64,000 nt of DNA from Pseudoalteromonas neustonica (lineage in GTDB: Bacteria; Pseudomonadota; Gammaproteobacteria; Enterobacterales; Alteromonadaceae), in NCBI RefSeq assembly GCF_001653135.1, contig NZ_BDDS01000013.1:1-64000 (forward strand), read 5' to 3'. The notes beneath the pieces were generated by a model, which saw only the letters and a list, made by a program, of their open reading frames with translations, made no database searches and was not told where the DNA came from. The position numbers were made by a program, and so were the translations under genes. Shown piece by piece: positions 1 to 7,829 of this stretch. Numbering within the stretch: position 1 is the first letter of the stretch; each line of letters begins with the position of its first letter.

Positions 1-33
1 TTCAATCTGAGCCATGATCAAACTCTTCAATTA
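1..33 (-). rRNA. rrs: 16S ribosomal RNA, 5' end only (partial)
   Basis: Read on the minus strand, the first 33 bases are the conserved start of bacterial 16S rRNA, including the AGAGTTTGATCATGGCTCAG segment used as the 27F primer site. The mature 5' end falls near position 33, by comparison with the E. coli end. The rest of the gene lies outside the window to the left. A boxA and two promoters upstream support an intact rrn operon. Confidence 0.97.
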
Positions 34-294
34 AAAGTTTTTTCTGTTCTCATCCAATAAAGAATGAAGAACCTGCTCAATGAATTCTGAATTTATTTAA
101 TATCTTTCGATATTGAATTGACTGTGCCGAATAATTATTAAAAATAACTATTCTGTTGGTCACTCAGTTTCTCTTTCGAGAAATCACATTGAGACTCTAA
201 ATTTTTTGCCTTGCTTACCTATCTAAAAAGAAATTTAAGTTCGGCTGTTAGAACTCAATCTGTACGAGTGCCCACACAGATGATTGCTTTATAT

Positions 295-306
295 TGTTAA
301 AGAACG
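295..306 (-). promoter_or_regulatory. boxA antitermination site of the rrn leader
   Basis: The minus strand reads CGTTCTTTAACA, close to the E. coli rrn boxA TGCTCTTTAACA. In this family boxA RNA binds NusB/NusE to assemble the rRNA antitermination complex. The nusB gene is itself in this window at 15545-15955. Confidence 0.85.
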
Positions 307-345
307 TTGCGATTAAAGTTAAACTTTATCTCGCTAGGGCTGCGC

Positions 346-373
346 ATATTACGCTTTCCTATTTTTTTGTCAA
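346..373 (-). promoter_or_regulatory. rrn promoter P2 (proximal)
   Basis: The minus strand shows TTGACA (368-373), a 16-base spacer and TAATAT (346-351), followed by a GC-rich discriminator (GCGCAG). That is the arrangement expected of a stringently controlled rRNA promoter. It lies about 310 bases upstream of the 16S start. Confidence 0.8.
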
Positions 374-478
374 CACTTAAATTTAAACTTTATAAAAATT
401 CAAACTCAAGTTTTACTCGACTCACTGATTAACTCTTGCCCCGCTAAGCGTTGCTGTCTGCCGTCTCAGTGGGGTCGC

Positions 479-506
479 ATTATAGGGCGCGGTTGATTTT
501 ACGCAA
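479..506 (-). promoter_or_regulatory. rrn promoter P1 (distal)
   Basis: The minus strand shows TTGCGT (501-506), a 16-base spacer and a perfect TATAAT (479-484), followed by the GC-rich discriminator GCGACCCC. It lies 133 bases upstream of P2, the tandem P1/P2 layout of gammaproteobacterial rrn operons. A/T-rich sequence lies just upstream. Confidence 0.8.
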
Positions 507-662
507 GCGTTTTTTAAAGAAAACTTGAAACAACGCACCGTTCGTTCAGTTTATGAGCTAAACAGCATAAAACCCTAAGTTATCTGTATAAAATACATAC
601 CAACGTTCTCAAAGAGGATCTTCAGTATTGTCGATTATTAGTATTTCGCAAGTTTTTAATAC

Positions 663-690
663 AAAAAAGCGCCATCCACTTTGGCGCTTT
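663..690 (-). terminator. intrinsic terminator of cnoX
   Basis: A 9-bp stem (666-674 with 682-690) has a 7-base loop and, in the minus direction, a run of six T (663-668). It sits 23 bases past the cnoX stop codon. It separates cnoX transcription from the rrn promoters further left. Confidence 0.9.
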
Positions 691-712
691 CTAAAATTCA
701 GCTATAAATTGA

Positions 713-1570
713 TTAATATAAGATACTGTATAGCTTTCTTCTGTATTTAGCAGCCAAACTATCACCATCGGGTAAAGAGGCTATAATAGCTAAGTAACTT
801 ACTTTGGCATCGGCAAAGTTCAAATCTCTTTTCAATACAGTAAAGAGTAATTCTAATGCAGGCTCTTTCTTGCCAGCTTGATCGTATGCTGCACTTAACT
901 CTACTTTTAATTCAAGATCATTAGGGTATTTTTCAACTTTCGCTTGAAGTGCTTTTAGCTCTGGCGATTCTTGTGCTTGAAGAGCTTGCTCACACTTTGC
1001 TTGAATATTTGTAAAATATGCATCTCGGTCTGTTTCGTCCACCGAGCCTAATAATGCATGTGCATCATCGAGCTTATGTATTTGAATGCAGATATCTGCT
1101 AATACTAATTTTATACGCGCATTGGTGTTATCCAATTCATACGCTTGCTTAGCAAAATTAAACGCTTGATTTAAATCTTGTGCAATGAGTGCTTGCTTGG
1201 CTTGTTCTAACAACATTTCGTGAGGTTGTGGTAAGTGCTTACTTAATGCTTCTCTTATTTGAGTTTCAGCTTGTGCACCAGCTAATACATCGACTGGGGC
1301 TGAATCTTTCAATAATACTAATGTTGGTAACGTTTGCAGCCCAACTTGCTGTGCTAGTTGTGCTGCGAGTGCTTGCTCTGCATCACAATCTAATGTGGCG
1401 ATCAAAATATAGTCACCATAATCTTTTGCTATTGTTTGTAAAATAGCAGCTTGAGACTGACACTCAGGGCTTTGTGCTGAGAAAAAGCTTAATAGAACTA
1501 GTTTTTGTTGTGATGTTTCACCCAGAACTTGCTGAAGATTTTGCGGATTAACATTTACCATATTATTCAT
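713..1570 (-). CDS. cnoX: Chaperedoxin CnoX (YbbN), thioredoxin-TPR protein
   Basis: This 285-residue protein closely resembles E. coli CnoX/YbbN (284 residues). That protein is a holdase that protects clients from aggregation and oxidation and works with GroEL. Residues 1-110 are a thioredoxin fold whose active site is S34-P-E-C37 (SxxC, not CxxC), as in E. coli. The rest is TPR-like helices ending in the conserved AAKYRRKLYSILY. An upstream in-frame extension (to 1618) was rejected because homology begins at MNNMVNVN. The M20 peptidase gene runs divergently to its right. The identification rests on alignment of remembered family sequence, and I am confident of it. Confidence 0.92.
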   Translation of the reverse strand: MNNMVNVNPQNLQQVLGETSQQKLVLLSFFSAQSPECQSQAAILQTIAKDYGDYILIATLDCDAEQALAAQLAQQVGLQTLPTLVLLKDSAPVDVLAGAQAETQIREALSKHLPQPHEMLLEQAKQALIAQDLNQAFNFAKQAYELDNTNARIKLVLADICIQIHKLDDAHALLGSVDETDRDAYFTNIQAKCEQALQAQESPELKALQAKVEKYPNDLELKVELSAAYDQAGKKEPALELLFTVLKRDLNFADAKVSYLAIIASLPDGDSLAAKYRRKLYSILY

Positions 1571-1656
1571 TGCGATTGATTGCCATATCAGACTATTTAG
1601 GGTTTTATATGGAGGCAAACATAATAATTACAAGCCATAAACCAAAAAGGTATTTT

Positions 1657-2967
1657 ATGAAATTTCATAGTCTATATGCTGCACTTATACTGCTTAGTCC
1701 ACTTGCAAGCTCAACAACGTTAGATCTGGAATTAGATAAAACGATGCCTGCTATTGAAAAGTTTTACTTAGATTTACACCAATCACCCGAACTTTCATAC
1801 CATGAACAACAAACGGGAGCTAAGCTTGCAAAGAGATTACGGACGCTTGGCTTTGAAGTTACCGATAACATAGGCGGCTACGGTGTCGTTGGCATGTATA
1901 AAAATGGTGATGGCCCAACAGTTATGATCCGTACTGATACCGATGGCTTGCCAATTACAGAACAAACGGGCAAAGCTTACGCATCAAAGGTCACAGTAAT
2001 AAATGACGAAGGGGCTAAGGTTGGAGTAATGCATGGTTGTGGTCACGATATTCATATGAGTTCGTTTATCGGCACTGCACAACAGTTAATGCTGCATAAA
2101 GGTGCTTGGCAAGGTACTTTGATGATGGTGGCACAACCTGCAGAAGAAGTAGGTGGCGGCGCAAAAGCGATGCTTAAAGAAGGTTTATTCACCAAATACC
2201 CTACTCCTGATCATGTAATTGCTTTACATGTTAGTGCCGGTGTTCCTGCTGGTAAAGTAAGCATGAAGAATGAATATACTATGGCAAGTGTAGATTCAGT
2301 GGATATAACTGTCAAAGGTAAAGGTGGTCATGGCGCTTATCCACATTTGACAGTTGACCCTGTGGTGATTGCATCACGAATAATTTTGGCGCTGCAAACA
2401 ATTACTAGTCGTGAATTATCTCCTCTTGAACCATCAGTAATTACGGTAGGCTCAATCCATGGTGGATCAAAACATAATGTCATTTCAAATGAGGTGAAAC
2501 TACAACTAACATTACGTAGTTATAACCCTAAAATTCGCGAGCAACAAATTGCAGCGATCAAACGTATTAGTAGTGGTATTGCGTTTAGTGCGGGCTTAAC
2601 TGAAGAGTTATTACCCGTTGTTTATGTACACGAAGATGAGTCGATCCCTTCAACTTATAATAATCCAGCTCAAACTGATCTTGTACGCAGTGCGATTAGC
2701 GCCGCAATTGGCCAGAGTAATGTACTAGAAACAGAAGCGGTTATGGCTGGGGAAGATTTTGGCTTATATGGCCGCACAGATAAAAAAATTCCTATTACCT
2801 TATTTTGGTTAGGTGGTGTAGAGCAAGGCCACTATCTAGCAGCTCAAAAATCAGGGGCAACTTTACCTTCTCTGCATTCCAGTAAATTTGCTCCTGACTA
2901 TAAAACTGCAATCCCAACGGGTATTACCGCGATGAGTAATGCAGCGGTGGCTTTATTTAACCAATAA
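1657..2967 (+). CDS. Secreted M20 family metallopeptidase / amidohydrolase
   Basis: This 436-residue protein belongs to the M20D amidohydrolase family (hippurate or indoleacetyl-amino-acid hydrolase type), which removes acyl groups from N-acylated amino acids. A signal peptide covers residues 1-18 (MKFH start, hydrophobic core LYAALILLSPLASS), so it probably acts in the periplasm. Metal-site motifs are MHGCGHDIH around residue 126 and PAEEVGGG, followed by the dimerisation insert (GKGGHGAYPH). The start at 1657 was chosen because it begins the signal peptide and has AAGG just upstream. The longer frame to 1570 overlaps the cnoX start and lacks homology. The substrate cannot be told from sequence. 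Confidence 0.88.
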   Translation: MKFHSLYAALILLSPLASSTTLDLELDKTMPAIEKFYLDLHQSPELSYHEQQTGAKLAKRLRTLGFEVTDNIGGYGVVGMYKNGDGPTVMIRTDTDGLPITEQTGKAYASKVTVINDEGAKVGVMHGCGHDIHMSSFIGTAQQLMLHKGAWQGTLMMVAQPAEEVGGGAKAMLKEGLFTKYPTPDHVIALHVSAGVPAGKVSMKNEYTMASVDSVDITVKGKGGHGAYPHLTVDPVVIASRIILALQTITSRELSPLEPSVITVGSIHGGSKHNVISNEVKLQLTLRSYNPKIREQQIAAIKRISSGIAFSAGLTEELLPVVYVHEDESIPSTYNNPAQTDLVRSAISAAIGQSNVLETEAVMAGEDFGLYGRTDKKIPITLFWLGGVEQGHYLAAQKSGATLPSLHSSKFAPDYKTAIPTGITAMSNAAVALFNQ

Positions 2968-2969
2968 AC

Positions 2970-4880
2970 TTATGCAGTTTTGGCTTTTGGTTTGGCTTTT
3001 CTTTTAAAACGTCGCTTTGGCGACGTTTTTGGTAATTGCGCAAACACGTTGCTGTTACAATTTTTGGCTAATTCAACAAATCCTACTAAATCAGCTAATA
3101 AAGGATTTAAAAATTGTTGATAACTCATTTGTTGTTCTGCAATATTGCTCAGTGACGCTTCCCATTTTGCAGTTAAATCTGGACTGGCTAAACCGTGTGG
3201 CAACGCACTGATCAATGCCTTACCTGTATCAGTTGCTAAAATAAGTTTGCCTTGGCGCTTTAAAAATTGCCTTTTAAATAACAATTCTAAAATACCCGCT
3301 CTGGTTGCTTCGGTTCCTAAGCCATCCGTTTCTTTTAATATTTTTTTAATCTCTGGATCTTTAACATAACGGCTAATGCCTGTCATCGCGCCAAGCAATG
3401 TAGCATCATTAAAATGGGCCGGTGGGCTGGTCATTTTATCGATAACTTCGCCCCGCTCACAATGTAACTTTTGACCTTTTCTTAAAGGAGGTAAGATCTG
3501 CTCATCTTTTAATGCTGTTTTTCCCATCAGTACTTTGAAACCTAAACTCACATCTTGCTTTGCGTTAGCTTTAAAAACACCACCATTAATTGTTATTTCT
3601 GCTTTTGTTTCGTTATAAATATAGTCAGGATAAAATTGGATTAGATAATGACGACAGATCAATCCATACACTTTACTTTCTTCCGCATTCAAACTTACTG
3701 ACTTTAGCTGCTTAGCTGTAGGAGTAATGGCATGATGCGCCGCAACTTTACTGTCGTTAAAACACTTACCGCGTTTGTTAATATCAGCGCCTTGGCAATT
3801 TGCATCACTTTGACCACCATTAATAACAATTGCCTTTATTATACTCGCAGCTTCTTGATGATGATCTTTAGGTAAATAACGATTATCTGAACGGGGGTAG
3901 GTAATGAGCTTATGACGCTCATATAAATTTTGGCAAATATCCAATACCTTTTGTGCAGGCATTGAAAATGCTTTGGCAGCATCTATTTGTAATGCTGATA
4001 AATTATATGGCAAAGGGGCCTGTTGTTTTTTCTGCTTTTGTTCAAGCGCTGTAATTTCACCAGGTTGATTAGAAATACGTGACGCAACATTTTCAGCAAG
4101 TCCACGGTGAAGTACTCTTCCCTCTTCATCTTGATAAGGTTCACAGGCTTTACTTGGTTGCCACTTTGCAGAAAATGTCTCTTTATTTTCTGTGCTTAGA
4201 TGGGCAAATACTTCATAAAATGGCTTCGCTATAAAGTTAGCTATTTCATTATCGCGATTTACCACTAAACCTAAAATAGGCGTTTGTACTCTACCTACCG
4301 ATAATACATTACCAAACCCTGCTTTTTGACCTGCAAGTGTATAGGCACGCGTTAAGTTCATACCGAACAGCCAATCAGCTCGAGAGCGGGCTAAAGCAGA
4401 TACACTTAACGGAATAAAATCTCGATTTGAGCGCACATTTTGCAATGATTTTTTAACTGCGCTCACATTCAAATCACTAATCAATAAGCGTTGAATACTC
4501 TGCTTTTTAGTTTGTGATAATTTTACTTGTTCGATTACTTCATCCACCAGTAACTGACCTTCGCGGTCCGGATCGCCAGCGTGAACAAGCTGTTCAGCTT
4601 GTTTGATTAATTTTTTAAGTACAGTAAGTTGTTTACGAGTTTTAGGTTTTGCCTTTAACTGCCATTGCTGTGGAATGATAGGTAAGTCATCAAAACGCCA
4701 TTTTTTATACTGCTCGTTATAATCATCTGGTTCTGCTTGCTCTAGCAAATGGCCTATACACCAAGAAACACAATCACCATTAGCAACTTCAATATAGCCG
4801 TCATGTTTTTTATGAGGTTTTGGCAACGCATCGGCAATTGCACGACCAAGTGAGGGTTTTTCAGCAATGTATAATTTCAT
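2970..4880 (-). CDS. topB: DNA topoisomerase III
   Basis: This 636-residue type IA topoisomerase, similar to E. coli TopB (653 residues), decatenates and relaxes DNA by single-strand passage. The TOPRIM domain starts at MKLYIAEKPSLGRAIADALP and has the acidic DPDREGQLL motif. The catalytic tyrosine lies in ITYPRSDNRY near residue 328. The C-terminus has no zinc fingers and ends in a Lys/Arg-rich tail (RRFKRKAKPKAK), as is usual for TopB. The start at 4880 matches the family N-terminus, and the 15 codons further upstream overlap an operator. A consensus LexA box just upstream suggests SOS control. Its stop is two bases from the stop of the convergent M20 gene. Confidence 0.95.
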   Translation of the reverse strand: MKLYIAEKPSLGRAIADALPKPHKKHDGYIEVANGDCVSWCIGHLLEQAEPDDYNEQYKKWRFDDLPIIPQQWQLKAKPKTRKQLTVLKKLIKQAEQLVHAGDPDREGQLLVDEVIEQVKLSQTKKQSIQRLLISDLNVSAVKKSLQNVRSNRDFIPLSVSALARSRADWLFGMNLTRAYTLAGQKAGFGNVLSVGRVQTPILGLVVNRDNEIANFIAKPFYEVFAHLSTENKETFSAKWQPSKACEPYQDEEGRVLHRGLAENVASRISNQPGEITALEQKQKKQQAPLPYNLSALQIDAAKAFSMPAQKVLDICQNLYERHKLITYPRSDNRYLPKDHHQEAASIIKAIVINGGQSDANCQGADINKRGKCFNDSKVAAHHAITPTAKQLKSVSLNAEESKVYGLICRHYLIQFYPDYIYNETKAEITINGGVFKANAKQDVSLGFKVLMGKTALKDEQILPPLRKGQKLHCERGEVIDKMTSPPAHFNDATLLGAMTGISRYVKDPEIKKILKETDGLGTEATRAGILELLFKRQFLKRQGKLILATDTGKALISALPHGLASPDLTAKWEASLSNIAEQQMSYQQFLNPLLADLVGFVELAKNCNSNVFAQLPKTSPKRRFKRKAKPKAKTA

Positions 4881-4898
4881 AATAACGCGCCACAACAA

Positions 4899-4914
4899 CT
4901 GTTTATATAAACAG
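4899..4914. promoter_or_regulatory. LexA (SOS) box upstream of topB
   Basis: The sequence is CTGT-TTATATAA-ACAG, a perfect CTGT-N8-ACAG palindrome, inside the extended context TACTGT...ACAGTT. It lies 19 bases upstream of the topB start codon, where LexA would block transcription. The dinB operator in this same window has the same form. Regulation itself is inferred, because only the site is seen. Confidence 0.85.
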
Positions 4915-4947
4915 TATTTTAGCACAGGTAAATTAGATGGGGAATTA

Positions 4948-5436
4948 TTAAGCTTGTGAGGTCATATCGCGTTTTTTTAAAACTAAATATATTAATGGTA
5001 GATAACACACAACCACCGTAGCTATGTTTATAATAGGTAATAATGTTTTATACATCATAGTACTATATGAAAGATCCCAAAGGTGGCGATCAAGCAGCCT
5101 AAACAACTGTAAAATTGGGGCCCCTAAAACCACTAATTGCCCCAATATGCTTTGCCATAAATACACTTTATCTTTAATGGCTAGATATGCAATTAATGCC
5201 ATCCAAGCTAGATCATTGAATGCCCAAACGACATACCGATATACATATATACCGTCATCTAAATTTTTTAAAGGATCGTGTATAAGCGTACCGTAAAGAA
5301 AAAAAGCGGCGGTTATCGAAACAAAACGAAGTGCAAAAAAATCTTTACGTAAATAGAAAACAAAAATAGCTGGGCTTAAAATAAACACCCAGCTATTTTC
5401 CAAAATTAAAATAAACTTCAAAAACCAATCAGCCAT
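4948..5436 (-). CDS. Uncharacterised integral membrane protein
   Basis: This 162-residue protein is not one I recognise. It is strongly hydrophobic, with about five membrane-spanning stretches: LENSWVFILSPAIFVFYL, FVSITAAFFLYGTLI, LAWMALIAYLAI, LGQLVVLGAPILQLF and INIATVVVCYLPLIYLVL. A short charged tail (KKRDMTSQA) follows. The start codon lies two bases after the stop of the 27-codon ORF at 5439-5522 and has no good ribosome site of its own. Translation is therefore probably coupled to that ORF. The topB gene follows after a gap that holds the LexA box. Confidence 0.7.
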   Translation of the reverse strand: MADWFLKFILILENSWVFILSPAIFVFYLRKDFFALRFVSITAAFFLYGTLIHDPLKNLDDGIYVYRYVVWAFNDLAWMALIAYLAIKDKVYLWQSILGQLVVLGAPILQLFRLLDRHLWDLSYSTMMYKTLLPIINIATVVVCYLPLIYLVLKKRDMTSQA

Positions 5437-5438
5437 AG

Positions 5439-5522
5439 CTATTTTTTATCTGGTTTCTTATCATCATCGTCATTGCCACCGCCATTACCTGGCATATAGC
5501 TATACTTGTCTATTTTTCTCAT
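5439..5522 (-). CDS. Small ORF (27 codons), coupled to membrane protein gene
   Basis: This short reading frame starts MRKIDKYSYMPG, continues with a glycine patch and four consecutive aspartates, and ends in KKPDKK. Its ATG is preceded by GGAG at a 7-base distance, the best ribosome site in this stretch. Its TAG stop is two bases before the ATG of the membrane protein at 4948-5436, so the two are likely co-translated. It has no membrane segment and is highly charged. It may be a true micropeptide or a translational lead-in for the next gene. The function is unknown to me. Confidence 0.5.
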   Translation of the reverse strand: MRKIDKYSYMPGNGGGNDDDDKKPDKK

Positions 5523-5555
5523 AAGTCACTCCATTACACTTGTTAAGGAAAATTT

Positions 5556-5584
5556 ACTTTATGCTAAAAAAAGTACTTTGCCAA
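5556..5584 (-). promoter_or_regulatory. Candidate sigma-70 promoter for the 5439-5522 ORF
   Basis: The minus strand has TTGGCA (5579-5584), a 17-base spacer and TAAAGT (5556-5561). Five of six and four of six bases match consensus. It lies between the pomB stop and the small ORF. The weak -10 element makes this a tentative call. Confidence 0.35.
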
Positions 5585-5590
5585 GTATCA

Positions 5591-6511
5591 TTAACGAACT
5601 TCTATTGGATCTGATTCTTTCGCTTTACCTTGCATTATAGAAATCTCAACACGCCGATTACGGCGTCTATCAGTATCCGTTTCATTTGGCACTAATGGGC
5701 GGGTTTCTGCGTGACCAACAACCATCATTCTTGTTTTATCAAACCCTTGTGCTTTTTGCATTTCTGTGGCAACGGCAACGGCACGCTTAGATGACAAGTC
5801 CCAATTATTGGTATATAACTCATTAGAAACTTGAAAATCATCGGTATGCCCAGAGACTGTAATTTCACCTGGCACATCTTTTAATAACGTCGCAATATCA
5901 CGAATAATTGGTTTAAATTTAGGTTGTAAAAATGCGCTACCTGAAGGAAATGAACCATTTTCACGGATCCGAATAATAATTTGCTGACCAAGTGATTCAA
6001 GCTCTATTGCACCATCTATGATTTGCTGCTCCAACTGTTGAGCAATTTTTTTAACGAGTTCATTTACTTGTTCTTGATCAGCCGCCGCTGTTGATTGCTC
6101 TGATGACTGCTCTTGTGCAGTACTTTGAGATTCACCACCGCGCTTATCGCCGCGCTGCTCTTGACGACCACCTGCAGAGCTTTCATCGCCCGCTTGAAAC
6201 TCTAGCATTTGCTGTGTCATTTCGACGGTTTGTTGCTGAATTGTCTCTATAGGTGTTGGCTCAGGTTTACCGGGGGTAAACTCCATGGCAATCACGGACG
6301 TTCCTTTTGGAATATCTTTAACTTCTATTTTATTTTGAACACCAAAAGCAAACTTCATCGAACCCGCAATTTGCTTAAACTTGAGGACATCCATTTCAGA
6401 AAACGCGAGCAAAAGTACAAAGAAGCACATCAACAATGACATTAAATCAGCAAAGGTTCCCATCCATGCGGGCAGACCAGGTGGTGGGCATTTGCACTCT
6501 TGATCAGACAT
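5591..6511 (-). CDS. pomB: Flagellar stator protein PomB (sodium-type MotB)
   Basis: This 306-residue protein is the B subunit of the ion-driven flagellar stator and anchors it to peptidoglycan. A short cytoplasmic lead (CPPPGLPAWMGTFAD) precedes one membrane helix whose Asp22 is the expected ion-binding residue. A Gln/Ser/Glu-rich linker of about 100 residues follows. The OmpA-like peptidoglycan-binding domain is at the C-terminus (SGHTDDF, NWDLSSKRA, RRNRRVEI). The pairing with a PomA-type partner and the N-terminal sequence point to Na+ use rather than H+, which is an inference. It lies two bases downstream of pomA, in one operon. Confidence 0.95.
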   Translation of the reverse strand: MSDQECKCPPPGLPAWMGTFADLMSLLMCFFVLLLAFSEMDVLKFKQIAGSMKFAFGVQNKIEVKDIPKGTSVIAMEFTPGKPEPTPIETIQQQTVEMTQQMLEFQAGDESSAGGRQEQRGDKRGGESQSTAQEQSSEQSTAAADQEQVNELVKKIAQQLEQQIIDGAIELESLGQQIIIRIRENGSFPSGSAFLQPKFKPIIRDIATLLKDVPGEITVSGHTDDFQVSNELYTNNWDLSSKRAVAVATEMQKAQGFDKTRMMVVGHAETRPLVPNETDTDRRRNRRVEISIMQGKAKESDPIEVR

Positions 6512-6513
6512 GC

Positions 6514-7281
6514 TTACTCCTCAGTATCCACTTTACGTTTTGACTCTGGTAAGTAGTTTTTCAAAATACCTTCTATTACTTTTGGGTTTTGGCCATCTTG
6601 AATACCCAAAACTGCATCTAGAATCAAACGCTGGTTCATTGCTTCTTCTTCTTTACGCAGCTCTAATTTCACTTGAATTGGAATTGCTACAACGTTCGCT
6701 AAAAATGCGCCGTATAATGTGGTCAAAAGCGCTACCGCCATTGCAGGTCCTATCGCTTTTGGATCATCCATGTTTGACAACATTGCCACTAACCCAATGA
6801 GCGTACCAATCATACCCATTGCAGGGCCTATATCAGCCAGTGATTTAAATAAACCAGCCCCCGTTTCATGGCGAGTAAGGGTTAAAGAAATATCTTTTTG
6901 TAATGTAGCGCGCACAACATCAGCATCGTGGCCATCTACAAGCATATCGACACCTTTGCGCATAAATCCGTTAGGGATTTCAGCCTCTTCAAGTGCTAAG
7001 AACCCTCCTTTACGTGCTGAATCAGCAAGTTCAACTGCTTTTTCAATAAGTTCTTCAGGAGATTCAATCTTAAACATGAATGCTTTGGTTACAACTTTAC
7101 CTATTCCAAGAAACTGAGACATTGTAAAGTTAGATAAAACAATAAACAGTGAACCGCCAAATACGATAACCACTGACGGTGTATTGTAAAACATCGCCAT
7201 TTCACCGCTACTACTCATAAACATGGACATGACAATTAAGCCAATAGCTCCGAGAATACCTATTATGGTTGCTAAATCCAC
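6514..7281 (-). CDS. pomA: Flagellar stator protein PomA (sodium-type MotA)
   Basis: This 255-residue protein has the PomA length (Vibrio PomA is about 253; H+-type E. coli MotA is 295). Two membrane helices at the N-terminus (MDLATIIGILGAIGLIVMSMFM and VVIVFGGSLFIVLSNF) precede a cytoplasmic loop with conserved charged residues that contact FliG. The last two helices contain GPAMGMIGTLIGLVAML and GPAMAVALLTTLYGAFLANVV. It forms the sodium-driven stator ring with PomB. A sigma-28 promoter lies about 60 bases upstream, so expression probably follows late flagellar control. Confidence 0.96.
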   Translation of the reverse strand: MDLATIIGILGAIGLIVMSMFMSSSGEMAMFYNTPSVVIVFGGSLFIVLSNFTMSQFLGIGKVVTKAFMFKIESPEELIEKAVELADSARKGGFLALEEAEIPNGFMRKGVDMLVDGHDADVVRATLQKDISLTLTRHETGAGLFKSLADIGPAMGMIGTLIGLVAMLSNMDDPKAIGPAMAVALLTTLYGAFLANVVAIPIQVKLELRKEEEAMNQRLILDAVLGIQDGQNPKVIEGILKNYLPESKRKVDTEE

Positions 7282-7343
7282 TTATCCCTCCAGAGGAATC
7301 GATACATTGCTGCCACTGACAACAAATTTTTATTATTAAGCGC

Positions 7344-7370
7344 TTATCGGCAATTTATTGAAATACTTAA
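7344..7370 (-). promoter_or_regulatory. Sigma-28 (FliA) promoter of pomAB
   Basis: On the minus strand, TTAAGTAT (7363-7370), an 11-base spacer and a perfect GCCGATAA (7344-7351) match the FliA consensus TAAAGTTT-N11-GCCGATAA, with 6 of 8 and 8 of 8 matches. It lies 63 bases upstream of the pomA ATG. The rest of the 302-base gap (7282-7583) holds the xseB promoter and AT-rich sequence without a gene. Confidence 0.8.
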
Positions 7371-7517
7371 ATCATTTCATATAAATAAATTAAGAATATC
7401 GAGCTGTATTTTGTTCAATTTAATTAAGTATTACAGTAAATCTCGCATTAACCTATTCTTATACTCCAATGTATTTACGAGCAAAACCAATTATTAATTA
7501 AAAAAAACACATCAGTC

Positions 7518-7546
7518 TTTGACCTAGTTTAGCATTCCCCCTAAAA
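7518..7546 (+). promoter_or_regulatory. Candidate sigma-70 promoter of xseB-ispA-dxs
   Basis: TTGACC (7518-7523), a 17-base spacer and TAAAAT (7541-7546) each match consensus at five of six positions. The predicted start site is about 30 bases upstream of the xseB ATG. It fits the operon start but is a by-eye call. Confidence 0.55.
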
Positions 7547-7583
7547 TTGGCCTCAAATTTCTATCATCTAAGTTAAATTCTGT

Positions 7584-7826
7584 ATGGCGACTAAAAAACC
7601 AGAAAACCTCAGTTTTGAGCAAGCACTCGAAGAACTTTCATTAATCGTCACACAAATGGAGCAAGGAGAGTTATCTCTTGAGCAGTCATTAAAACAGTTC
7701 GAACGTGGGATTTCACTAGCGGGGGCATCATCGAATAAACTACAACAAGCAGAGCAAAAAGTAGCTATTCTAATGGGTAATAATAACCAATCAGCGCTTA
7801 CAACTTTTGATAATGATTTGGATTAA
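7584..7826 (+). CDS. xseB: Exodeoxyribonuclease VII small subunit
   Basis: This 80-residue protein matches XseB in length and pattern: [34 protein letters not shown], then a coiled-coil helix ending in LQQAEQKV. Several XseB chains bind each XseA to form exonuclease VII, which degrades single-stranded DNA to oligonucleotides. It is the first gene of the xseB-ispA-dxs operon, an order conserved with E. coli. The ispA GTG starts four bases after its final codon. Confidence 0.95.
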   Translation: MATKKPENLSFEQALEELSLIVTQMEQGELSLEQSLKQFERGISLAGASSNKLQQAEQKVAILMGNNNQSALTTFDNDLD

Positions 7827-7829
7827 TCG

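Larger units (their letters stand above)
34..662 (-). promoter_or_regulatory. rrn operon leader and upstream promoter region
   Basis: This 629-base gene-free stretch lies between the 16S start and the terminator of the neighbouring gene. On the minus strand it holds two sigma-70 promoters, a boxA antitermination site and a leader of about 300 bases between the downstream promoter and 16S. The bases above P1 (507 to about 560) include A/T-rich tracts compatible with an UP element. No protein-coding gene is apparent. FIS sites cannot be judged by eye. Confidence 0.8.
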
